Below the pieces are notes generated by a model. That model was not told where the DNA came from. It saw only the letters and a list, made by a program, of their open reading frames with translations, and made no database searches. Shown here piece by piece: positions 42,621-53,199 of a stretch of 64,000 bases of DNA; position 1 is the stretch's first letter, and every line of letters begins with the position of its first letter. A program made the translations under genes and the position numbers. The DNA comes from Cynocephalus volans (lineage: Eukaryota > Chordata > Mammalia > Dermoptera > Cynocephalidae): NCBI RefSeq assembly GCF_027409185.1, contig NC_084462.1:156723490-156787489 (forward strand). The letters run 5' to 3'.

Positions 42621-42814
42621 ATAAATGAGTATTTGGGCAGTGCTTTGCTGTTTTTATTAAAGGGCAGCAAAGAAAGAGGATGTATGCCAGGGTCTCTTTT
42701 AGAACTGATTTGGAAGTCTCTTAAAGGGCTACAAGTCATTTATGCATAGGTAGTGACCTAGGGCCGAGTTTCCGTGTCCTCCATTTGCAGTGGGCATTCC
42801 TTATGACTCATGTG

Positions 42815-43045
42815 TAAGAGCACGGGCCTGGGGGTGAGACACGCCTGGGCTGAAACCCTGGCTGCGCCACACATTAGCTCTGTGACTCTGAGCAAGTTAC
42901 TTAATCTCTCTAAGCTTCAGTTTCCTCACTGGCAATACAGGGGTAATAATATTCCATACTGGAGAGAGTGGCTAGAAAGAAAAATGAGATGAGAGATGTA
43001 AAGCCTTGATAGTCTGACATGTAAGTGCTTGGTATGTTGCTCATT
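42815..43045 (+). mobile_element. MIR SINE, well preserved
   Basis: AGAGCACGGGCCTGGGGGTG, AAGTTACTTAATCTCTCTAA and CAGTTTCCTCACTGGCAATA follow the full MIR core. Confidence 0.85.
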
Positions 43046-43489
43046 ATTTCTCTAGAAGTTGGGTGTCCGTTTTATTCTGCCTTAATCCATTCTACTAAGG
43101 TTGAAAGCTGGTGGCCTTCTGGCTGCATTTAGCCTGCAGTCATGTTTTGTTGATCCATATGGAGTTAAAAACTTTTAAATTTGATTTTCAACATTTATAA
43201 ATTGGGAAACTTCACATGAAAATCCACATTTTGAGCTTCTCTTTAAGATCAGAAGTGCCGGCACAGTAGAAAGGCCAGGCTGGCACTCCTGCATGGTGGC
43301 AGTTGGCTGGAGCTGCTGATGAGCTCGCTTACAGGTGGCCAGTCCTCTCCCCTTCTCCACTTCTCACTTTAATACACTGGTCAGATTGACTCACGTTTGA
43401 TCTGGCCGGCTCCTATTTCCATTTGAGTTTAAAACTCCTGCTCTTTTAGGATGGATTGATTTTTGGGTATCATTCTATGTCTGTTAGCA

Positions 43490-44090
43490 TTGAATTTGGC
43501 TACCTGCAACAGAAACTCAACTCCAGTTCTTGAGTGAGACAAGAGTGATTTTTCTCGTGTAGTGAGAGTCCAGTGGAGGGCAGAGCAGAGAGGATGCAGT
43601 CACTGGTGGATGTCCTGCATGATTCTAGCCCCTTCAAGCTTCCTGCTCTGCCATCTGGAGCTTGGGACTTTTGTTCTCATGGTTGCAAATGGTCAGTCTC
43701 ACCCCAAGTCTGGAAGCCTCAGAACCGGGGGATCTGATGGTGTGATTCTCAGTCCAAAGCCAAGGGTCTGAGAGCCAGAGATGCTGCTGGTCTAAGTCCT
43801 GGAACCCAAAGGCTGAAGAGTCTAGAGTTGTGATGTCCATGGACAGGAGAGAAGAGTGTATCCCAGCTCCAGGGGGTAGAAAGAGAGAGAGTCACCTTTT
43901 CCTCCATTTTTATTCTCTCCAGCCCCCCAGTAGATTGGATGGTGCCCACACATATTGAGGACAGTACACTCAGGCCCACATGCTAATCTCTTCTGGAATC
44001 ACCTTCATAGACATACTCAAAAAGGTTGCTTTACCAGGTTTCTGGGCATTCTTAATCTAATCAAGTTGACACCTAAAATTAATCATCGCA
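43490..44090 (-). mobile_element. Ancient LTR-like repeat (family uncertain)
   Basis: The block ending CTAATCAAGTTGACACCTAA and AAATTAATCATCGCA, with CCCACATGCTAATCTCTTCT, is a recurrent mammalian repeat that I associate with old LTRs. The family cannot be fixed by eye. Confidence 0.4.
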
Positions 44091-44569
44091 GTAAGGGAGG
44101 AAAGGAGAATGGCTATTGAGTAGGTAGTTCTTGACTGTCATGTCAGTTTTTTTAAAAAGTAGAATTTATACAAAGGTTTTTTTTTTTTTGTAGGCTTGGA
44201 TACAAAAGAGTTATTTTTAGTAGCTAAAAAAATCCACATTCCTGTCCGGTTTTCTAATTTAAAGTTGTGTGGAGTTCAGTGAAAAAATTGTATGCCCTGA
44301 GTTCCAGGATACCTGATTGAGTTGCCTGTGTGAACTCTTGATCTTTTCCTTCCTCTAGTTATCTCTGTAACTGCTTAGGGTTTTCTGCCTGTAGGATATC
44401 CGTGGCTCCGTCTAGATAATTAAACTCTTCCTCCTGCTCTGAGAGAAGAGGAAAGGTCTCTTTATTTGCTTGGTCATTCTGTAAATTTCAAATAATAAGT
44501 TTCAAAGAATGTAACTGTCTAATTTTGCTGATTTACCAGAAAGATGACCTCCTTGTGTTGTTTTACTAG

Positions 44570-44690
44570 CTCAGAGTTGATTGGAGTTGTTCCTACTTTA
44601 GGGTTGTCGTGAAGATGAAGTGACGTAATGCATGTGAGGACTTAGCACAGTATCTGGCACACAGAAATCTCAAGAAATGACACGTACCAA
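44570..44690 (+). mobile_element. MIR SINE fragment
   Basis: GGGTTGTCGTGAAGATGAAG and TAGCACAGTATCTGGCACAC resemble the MIR 3' part. Confidence 0.55.
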
Positions 44691-45099
44691 GAAAGCTTAT
44701 GAAAGAAACCTTTTTTAGGGTGGTGGGGAGGACACCTTTCACAATTCAGGCATGGACCATCAGAAGCATAGTTCAGTTAGCAATTAAGGTTGGCATTACA
44801 GTTATTGAGGATTTTACTGGAAGATAGTTCTATGATGAATATCTACATGTCTGCGATATATAACTTTCTCTGGGGAGAGCAGCTCTGAGAGTTAAAGCAG
44901 GTTCTTCTGCTGTGATTCTGCTCTTACAGAGTTCCTTCAAGAAAAAACTGAGACGCTTTCTACCATAAAGTTATATTACACTTAGTCTGTGCAAAAGTAA
45001 TCTTTGGCAAAACCTGTCCAGGTCTAGTTTTTCTTTTGGATGAGCATTTCTCACTTAGGTCTATACCTCTTTTTAGCTTAGCTTTTGTTTTGTAGATTG

Positions 45100-45320
45100 T
45101 CCTTTTAACAATAATTATATCTTACATCAGAACAGTTGCTACCTGTCTGTTCATTACCCACAATGTCCTAGTTAAGCCTCATGGTAGCTCTTGAAGTAGA
45201 TACTATTATTATCTCATTTTACCTGTGAGGACACTGAGATTTTGAGAGGTCGGGTAGCTTGTCCAGTGTCATTCAGCTGATCTCTGACCCTATTCAAGTC
45301 TCTCTGACTCTAGCTAGGTG
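45100..45320 (-). mobile_element. MIR SINE
   Basis: CTCATTTTACCTGTGAGGAC, ACTGAGATTTTGAGAGG and GCTTGTCCAGTGTCATTCAG are reversed MIR core. Confidence 0.75.
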
Positions 45321-46309
45321 CATAAACACCATTTAACTTCTCCTACCTGCTAGGCAGGTAGATGCACTGTAGAGAAGAGGCTTTTGAAGAGAGTGGGGAG
45401 ACTTTCGGGTTATTCCCTTGGAATACTTTTGGAGTGGGAGTAAGTCCTTTCTCCATCACCAATATTCGTCCAGTTGTCAAGAGCAGTGTTTGAGTCACAG
45501 CTGTTCCCTTTCTCTTCCCCCATTCCCTCAGTGTTTCTCTGAGGACACAGAACTGAAAGTTAGCCAGATTCCCTCGCAGGAATCTGAGAAATGCTGCTGG
45601 GCTCATGTTCCCAAATTAGGCCAATTTCCTCATCCCCCAGCAGCTTTGCTCGGCCGGAGCTCCCTTGGCACTTTGCATGACGTCTCTCGCCCTCTGCCTG
45701 TTCCCTGACTGGGCTGCCAGCCAGGCAGTTATTTTCAGCCCAATAGGGTTATCTGCTGACCCTTTTTGGTGACATTTTTCATCTTTCTCACAAAAATAAC
45801 TCTCCTGATTGGTCACATTTTCCATCCTTTTTCATAGCCCCTCTCCAATGGGCTGGATTGAATGATGCTTCTGATAACGTTACCGAAGAAGGATGCAGGG
45901 AATTTGACATGGAGCTGTTCATCAGGAATGTGTTTTCCACACTTCATATTTATGTCATGCTTTGCATGCTTTGGTTTTGAACTCTCCCTCATGGTGGGCA
46001 GATGTACATCACTGACCCATCCCTGGGGCCGGCTGCCGTGTGGGAGGGAATGTCGTCTCAGGGTAGAGCCTGCAATTCCAAATCCTCTCCAGTGCTGGCT
46101 TTGGTGCAGGCTTGTCGAGTGCCCCAGTACACACTGGCTCCCTCCAAGTCCTGGGGTGAAAGTTGGTGCTTAAAGAGCACTTTAAGTTTCTCTTCCTCAG
46201 CTACGGGGAAGGTTAAATGAAAAAGACACATCAAGAGCTTAGTTCAGTGCATCATTAAGTAAGGTATTGTTGTCGTTATTTATGCTGAGAAGTAGAAAAG
46301 ATTATTATT

Positions 46310-46510
46310 TTATCTTTAAACCCAGCTCTGCCAATTACTAAGTGTATATATCCTGCGCAAGTTACTTAACCACTCTAAACTAAGCCTGTTTACTCAACTG
46401 TTGAATGGTGATAATTGTAGTACCTATTTCACAGGCTTGATAGAAGATTAAAGAACGTATAAAGCTCTTTGAACAGTACCCAACACATGCTAACTATTAT
46501 TGTCATTATT
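46310..46510 (+). mobile_element. MIR SINE
   Basis: AACCCAGCTCTGCCAATTAC, AGTTACTTAACCACTCTAAA and AGTACCTATTTCACAGGC follow MIR order. Confidence 0.8.
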
Positions 46511-46928
46511 TGTGTCACATGAGAATCAGAATGTATTATCCATTTATCCTAAATGGCATTTCTGTTCAAGATACGGAGATATTCATATTTTATAGAACTA
46601 AGTGTCCCTTGGGGCAAAGAAACATTTGGGTGAGGAATCCTCTTGATGAGAATTCTCTGTGCCACTTGAGACCCGTTTTATTAGTCTCCTCTGGTAGCAT
46701 TTCTGCTTATGCTATTGGCCAGTTACTTGTTAGCACCTTTCCGTCTCTAAAACCAAACCGTCCGTCTAGAGGTTGGCAGTTTTTCCAAAGAATAATCCTT
46801 AAGAGCTGACATATCATTTTGTTGTTCTGGGGGGCATATGAATAGAAAATGAGGAGGACAGGAGTGACCTTGGTGACCTCAGTGATCTTGGATAGAAGGT
46901 AACATTCATTCATTCACTTATGAAACTT

Positions 46929-47020
46929 TTTTTTTTTGGTTGTGGTTGGTACAGGGATTGAACCCTGGACTTTGGTACTATCAGCACCATGCTCTAACCA
47001 ACTGAGTTTATTGGCCAGCC
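46929..47020 (-). mobile_element. CYN-type SINE monomer
   Basis: Poly(T), then AGGGATTGAACCCTGGACTT (B box region), CACCATGCTCTAACCAACTG (A box region) and the head GGCCAGCCCC. Flanks CTTATGAAACTT and CCTATGAAACTT are the target duplication. Confidence 0.8.
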
Positions 47021-47023
47021 CCC

Positions 47024-47350
47024 ACCTATGAAACTTGATTGAGACCTTTCTACGTACCAGATATTATGCTTAGAGCTGGGAATGCAATGATAAACCAGAC
47101 ACGCTGCCTGCCTGTAGAACCTTGACCTGGGGGCCTGCAGAGAAGTAAGTGCCAGGTGGGGGTGAACACAGAAAGATGTGGGAGTACCCACACTGAACCC
47201 CTTTTACTCTCGGACTTCTGGAAATGTTGTCCAGGAAGAAATCATGTTGAGCTGAGACTTGAAGGATGAGTAGAAGATAAGCAAGAGAAGAGAGGGGGAG
47301 GAATATTCCAAGTAGAGGGATGAGCGTGTGCAAGGATAGAGCATGGTATG
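47024..47350 (-). mobile_element. L2 LINE fragment
   Basis: GATTGAGACCTTTCTACGTA, GCAATGATAAACCAGACACG and GAGCTGAGACTTGAAGGATG are reversed L2 blocks; the CYN copy at 46929-47020 sits in the same L2. Confidence 0.65.
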
Positions 47351-47879
47351 TTGGATTTGTTAGTGTAGCAATTGACCATGCAGGTGATGGAGTAGTGGTT
47401 ATCAGTGATTTTATATTTGAAACCAGCCCCTTCGCCTTCTTTGACAAAAGCCCCGTATATAGCCAACATTTCTTATATGACACAAGTAATTGGCAATGTT
47501 GTCAGAGTTAGACAGTGAGCTTTCAGTGTTTTCTAGCCTTGTCTTTCACTGCTGCATCTTCAGTGCAGCCACTGTGCTTCTCTCTGTATTTGTGTTTGCT
47601 GGTCAAGAAACCTCTGTGGTGTGCTAAGGGATTTCACATTCTATTGTAATATTGGAATTTGGTTTGACTCCTGTTTGAAGTAAGTAGACTACTGGCTTGT
47701 GATCAGAAATCTTTTTTTGGTATGTGAGAATTTTCATGGTAAAAGTACTTTTGTTGTAATGAGAATTGACTTCTGGTTAGGCAAGGTTCCTAGAGCAAAG
47801 ACTTCTCAGAATCTATGGCTGTAAATAGCATTCTGTTAGGGAAGAAAATCAGGAATTAGAGAAATGGTTTGAGTTGCTA

Positions 47880-48515
47880 TCATCCCACCCGGACCTCAGT
47901 CATTGGCTCATAACTGGTCTCTCTTCTAGCCTGTCCTCCTGAAATTGAGCTAGAGTGGTCTTGTAAAAAATGTGCATCAATCGTTTCATAGTAAAAATCT
48001 TTTAATGGATACCTGTTGCACTTAAGATAAAACATCCCAAATCCTTAACTGGACCCTGTGTGACTTGAGCCTTGCCTACATCTCCAGCCTTGTTTTCTAC
48101 CTGTCACTGTATTGCAGTCATGCTGAGCTCTTTACTTATGTGGTTCCCTGCTTATTCTAATTCCTTACTTATTCTAGATCCCTAAAATACTATAGTTCGA
48201 TAGAATAGAATAGTTCCCTAGAATACTCACCCCTACTCTTTGCCAAGCTGATTCCTACTTATCCTTTGAATATCAACTTGAATATCACTCCTCCAAAAAA
48301 TATTCCCCTCTCATATAAATTAGGTCCCCTTATATTTCCTTGTAGTGTTTTTTTTTGCTTTTTCTCTGTCACCCCAGCCACGGTTTGTAACCATATGTTT
48401 GTGTAATTATTTCGTCCTATCTCCTCACTAATGGCCAGCTCCAGAATTATCTGATCTTCTCCTCCTGAGCCTGGCACTTTGTAGGTCCTCAGTAAGTACT
48501 GGTTAAATGAATGGA
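47880..48515 (+). mobile_element. L2 LINE 3' end, long copy
   Basis: CTGACTTGAGCC-like, TCCCTGCTTATTCTAATTCC, GAGCCTGGCACTTTGTAGGT and a TAAGTACTGGTTAAATGAAT terminus. Confidence 0.75.
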
Positions 48516-48539
48516 AAACAGGTGTAGGGGGGATGTTGT

Positions 48540-49050
48540 GTTCAATTTAGGGGAATGTGAGTTTGAGGTGCCTGTGAGACCATGAGGGAGATGCCTAGGA
48601 GGCTTAGACATGTGGGACTGTTGCGTGCCGAGCTAGAGATTTGGAAGTCGTTAGCATTGAGGTGGTCAGTGGAAGCCCAACTCTCTAAGAGAGTTTGTAG
48701 AGGAAGAGGAGAAAAGGGCTCCGACAGAAGCTGAGGAACACCCACGTTTAAGGAGCACACAACCAAAGAGAAGTTCATAAAAATAAATTGAGGAGGGCTG
48801 GCCAGAGAGGAGAGGGGAAAAGCAGGCACCAGTGGTGTGCAGAAGCCAGATAAGTGAGTGTCCAGAAGGAGGGTAGGGCCAGCAGTGTCTGATGCCGCCA
48901 AGAGGGTCCAGGAAGGCGAGGCCTGAGCAGAGTCTAGGGGATTTAGCAGAAAGGGGCCCTGCAGTTTCAGGGGAGCAGTCAGAGAGGGGGCCTCCTATGC
49001 CTGGCACAGCACCACACACCAGTCTCTGAGCTTCTTTGTTGAATGAATTC
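48540..49050 (-). mobile_element. L2-like ancient repeat
   Basis: GTTTGAGGTGCCTGTGAGAC and GGAAGTCGTTAGCATTGAGG belong to a recurrent mammalian repeat lying upstream of reversed L2 3' ends. Assignment tentative. Confidence 0.4.
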
Positions 49051-49399
49051 AGTGAATAGGCTGTGACATGTGCACACTCTCCACCAAATGTAACAGGCCT
49101 CCCCATCTCCCTCCCAGCTTATCATTCTCTTTGGTTTTTCTTCTCTTAATGAGCCTTCCTCTGTTTTTCCTTTTTCTTCCCCAATTGCTCTTTTTCCTGC
49201 ATGCCTTTCTCTTTTTTCTCTTAACCAGTGATAATGAAGAACTTGATCTCCCATACTCCTTTTTGCCCATACATTCATATATATTTTTACTGACATTTAT
49301 AAGTAGAATTTTTCCATTCACTTATTTATCCTACTTTTATATACACTTTCCAATACAAAAATGATCAAGATGGCTTCATATTCTAGTTGGGCAACTATA

Positions 49400-50760
49400 C
49401 ATTTAGACAAGAATTGTAATATTGAGGTAGCATCAGAGAATGGGAACACAGAGGGAGCAGCTAGCCCTTCCTGAGAGGTAGGGAAGGCTTCCTAAAGGAG
49501 GCGAATCTGGAAGTGGGTATGCATGAATGAGCAGGAATTTGCTAATGAGAGGGAAGGACAAAAGGACATTTCTGGCAGTGGGAAAAGCCTGTTCTATTCT
49601 AAGGCATGCCATTGTCCAGGGGCCTGGTGTTTTTAGGGCATGGTGGAACAATTTAGTATATTGGGAACATAGGCCTGGCATTCTAAGTGGAGAAATTTGA
49701 GTTTATTTTGTTTATTATAGGGAGCCCATAAAGATTTTAAAGCAGAGAATGACATTATTGACTTTGTTTTCTAGGAAAATAGATCTGGAAGCTACATTGG
49801 AGAATAGTCTAGAGTGGGAGAGATTGTTGGCAGGGAGATCAGTAGGAGGCAGTTGGAGTGTTCCCGCTGAGGGACGATGGAGGCATGAGCCAAGGCAGTG
49901 TTCCCAAGCGCCAGGCATTCCTAGACCGTTTTTACAGTTTTTGGTATCCACATACCACTCACATTATTAACTTAACATTTTTCTTTCAGTCAACTCCCCT
50001 TTTATACTTAAAGTTTTTTTCTTTTTCTTTTTTTTTTTAAAAGATGACCGGTAAGGGGATCTTAACCCTTGACTTGGTGTTGTCAGCACCACGCTCTCCA
50101 AGTGAGCTAACCGGTCACCCCTATATGGGATCCAAACCCATGGCCTTGGTGTTATCAGCACCACACTCTCCCAGGTGAGCCACGGACCGGCCCTTAAAGC
50201 TTCTTTTTAAAAGTAAATGTATTTAGCAGTGAAATTATAGTTTGTGATCATATTTTTCTTAATACATATTAAAATACATGCATGGCTATTTTTTAAAAGG
50301 CACATCCATGCTCCACTTCCGGTCATCTTCTTATACCAGTGGTATATGTACCTTACTTTGGTAAACAATAAACTAAAGCCTGGCAGAGGCGAGTGAAGAG
50401 GAGAGGTCAGTGCCAAGAGACCTTTTTGAGGGCAGACAGGTGGATGTGGCTACAGATGGGCTGTTGGAGGTCGGGGAGAACAAGAGTCTGGAGTAGACCT
50501 CACACGTAGCTGATAAGACTGAATAGATCATGACATTTTTGAGACTGAGAATTTAAGAGTCTCAGCAACTGAGGAGCAAGAAGAGATCATTATTTCCATT
50601 TTGAGCATGTTGAATTTGAGTTGCTGTCAGGATTTTGAAAGAAGTCTGTTAAGTTGAAAACTTGGTCTAGAACTTAAGAAAGAAGGTTGAAAACTAGTGA
50701 TTCTATGTGGAAGTCATCAGCATATATTTTTGGATCTCTAAGAAGGACATATAGGATGAG
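49400..50760 (-). mobile_element. L2 LINE, long diverged copy split by a SINE
   Basis: GGAAGGCTTCCTAAAGGAGG, AATTTGAGTTTATTTTGT and GGAAGTCATCAGCATATATT, spaced in reversed L2 order, with a CYN SINE at about 50014-50193. Confidence 0.55.
50014..50193 (-). mobile_element. CYN-type SINE dimer
   Basis: T-rich tail, AAAAGATGACCGGTAAGGGG, CTATATGGGATCCAAACCC and the head GAGCCACGGACCGGCCC. Flanks CTTAAAGTTTTTTTC and CTTAAAGCTTCTTTT approximate the duplication. Confidence 0.85.
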
Positions 50761-51113
50761 CTTCTGATTCCTTTGTGTGACACACAGACCCTTCATGATC
50801 TGCAGGTGCAAATGTATTTTAAGTAGAGTGGCAATATGATCAGATTTGCAGTTTTCAAAAATTATTTATCTTAAAAGTCTCTATTTGGGGACAGATTTGC
50901 ATTTTAGAAAGAGCACTTTGGCAATAGACGGGGATACATCCAGGTTTTGTGGGTCCTGAAGCTTACACAATTTGGAGGCCTTCTTTAGGAAAACTAGTTT
51001 AAAATTATGAATTTAAAATCAGGTGTGAAGGCAAATACTTACAATGGGAAAAGAAAAGTTACTGGAGCCTTGGATATTTAGATGCCTTTCTTTGGAGATC
51101 TTGTTAGTTAGGA

Positions 51114-51270
51114 GGTTTACCAGAAATGCTTATAGAAATGCCTCCTGATTGAAACCTAGCTTCACCTCACTATGTAGAACTCTGTAATTTCTAGGGCCCC
51201 ATGCAGGTATGGAATATAGATTGATGGAATGTGAGTCTGGAAGTAGGAAGACAGAGTATGAGTTTGTTAA
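51114..51270. repeat. Left arm of a ~160-bp inverted repeat
   Basis: Its reverse complement occurs at 51604-51773 with roughly 80-85% identity by eye, e.g. AAATGCCTCCTGATTGAAAC is shared exactly. Family unknown. Confidence 0.75.
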
Positions 51271-51372
51271 GCCTTAATTTGCAAGGCTGTGCAGTTTTCT
51301 CCAACATTTCTCAGCAGGCTGGGTATTGACACAGTGAGGGCACATGGTTGGTTTGATCCAGGTTTTAAGGGA

Positions 51373-51905
51373 TGTCTTAGACCGTTTTGTGGTGCTATAG
51401 CAGACTACCACAGACTGAGTAATTTATAAAGAGCAGAAATGTATTCTCTCATAGTTCTGGAGTTAAGTCCAGTATCAAAGTGCTAGAATCTGGTAAGAAT
51501 TTTCTTTCTGCATCATTGTATGGTAGAAGGTAGAAGGGCAAGAGAGCACGTGGGACAGAGAGGCAAAAGGGAGCTGAGCTCTCCCTTTTATAAGAAATAT
51601 AAATTAACAAACTCATGCTCTGTCTTTCTGCTTCCAGTCTCACATTCCACCAATCTAAATTCCATACCTTCTAAATCTGCATAGGCCCCTAAAATTTAAA
51701 GAGACTTCTATATAGGGAAGCAAAGCTAGGTTTCAATCAGGAGGCATTTCTATGTAAGCATTTCTAGTAAACTGCGTACCAATACAGCATGAGTCCATTC
51801 GTGAGGGCAGAGCCCTCATGACCTAATCACCTCTAAAAAGTCCTACCCCTTAATACTGTTACAATGGCCATTATATTTCAACATGAGTTTTGCAGGAGGT
51901 TCTAA
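51373..51905 (-). mobile_element. MLT1-type MaLR LTR, split by an insertion
   Basis: TGTCTTAGACCGTTTTGTGG at the left and GAGGGCAGAGCCCTCATGAC at the right are the ends of an MLT1A-like LTR on the minus strand. About 185 bp of foreign sequence separate the halves at about 51598-51780. Confidence 0.7.
51604..51773. repeat. Right arm of the inverted repeat, inside the MLT1 LTR
   Basis: GTTTCAATCAGGAGGCATTT mirrors the left arm. The arm forms nearly the whole insertion in the LTR. Confidence 0.75.
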
Positions 51906-52173
51906 GGGAAATACTGTAAAAAGACAAGGGGGTGAGGCATAATGTGATGGACTGTGGGAATGAGCTAGGTTGATAGGGAAAGAAGTGATACCAGAAAGGA
52001 AGTTATTAGATAAGAAGGGAAGGAGGGGACTAGATATTTCAGAGATGGAGCAGTTCCAGGTTATAATTACAGTTTGAAAAAGTAGCAAGGTCATTAGTGT
52101 TTAAAAGGTCCAGGAACTTTGAGGCTAAACATTAGAAGACTTGTTCATGTGAACATTGACATTGAATGATGAA

Positions 52174-52379
52174 ACTGGTTGTGAAGAGGGGGCCAAATGC
52201 CCAAAGTTTTGATCAGTGTGTCCTCAGGCCATTGTTAGTGACAGGGATGAAGAAAGGAAGGTGTTGTAGCTGAATGGTATGAGTGTCAAAAGAAGTGTTC
52301 CACAATAATTTGGAAGAGTAATGGTTTAGAGGAACTTTGGGGAGTGAAGCAGAGCATTATCTTGGAACCCTTGTTTGTG
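52174..52379 (+). repeat. Direct repeat copy 1 (~206 bp)
   Basis: Shares CATTGTTAGTGACAGGGATG, AAAAGAAGTGTTCCACAATA and GCATTATCTTGG with 52951-53166 in the same order. Confidence 0.8.
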
Positions 52380-52950
52380 GGGTTTTAAAGAATGAGCAGG
52401 CTCTGCTTGAAAGAGCTGCATGAGAAATGAAGTCCATATGGGGAAGTCAGGGTTTGGGAGAGGTGAGGAGATGGAGAGAGTGTGCTGTGATAGAGAATAT
52501 CTAATGTGCTTAGGAACCATAAGATTGTGATCAGAAAGCCTCACTGAAATCATTAGCTAGGCTAGATTTCTTCTCATTATGTGGCATGTCAATAATTACT
52601 GAGGAGCAAAATGATAGTAAAATAGTCTTTAAATAATGATACTTTACAGGAAAAGGAGTACTGACTAATGTTGAATGTCATTGGTGATAAGACTGAAACA
52701 TTTCTGGTCACATGCCTTTATCCAGTGTAATAGTGAGTTATGTCACTGTTTAGCTGATTGCTTTTATGTTCCATTTTAATTCCTCCATTGGCTTTTTAGG
52801 TTTAACTTTTTATACCTTTTTTAGTAGTTTCTGTAGGGACTAGAACACGAATCCTTAATTTATCACTGGTTACATAGAGTTAATATTCTACCACTTCACA
52901 TAAAATGTGAAAACCTTGCAGCACTGTAAGTCCATCTGTCCCCTCCACAG

Positions 52951-53166
52951 ACTAGTTGTGGAGAGGGAGCCAAATGCCCAAATTGTTGATGAGTGTATGC
53001 TCAAGCCATTGTTAGTGACAGGGATGAAGAAAGAAAGAGAGGTGGTGTGGCTGAACGGTATGAGTTTCAAAAGAAGTGTTCCACAATAATTTGGAAGAGT
53101 AATTGTCTAGAGCTAGAAAACTTTAGGGAGTAACACAGGAGCATTATCTTGGGACCCTGGTTTGTG
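52951..53166 (+). repeat. Direct repeat copy 2 (~216 bp)
   Basis: Second copy of the block at 52174-52379, in the same orientation, about 570 bp further on. About 85% identity by eye, with small indels. Confidence 0.8.
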
Positions 53167-53199
53167 CTATTTGATATCACATTTTAAAATTATATGTCA

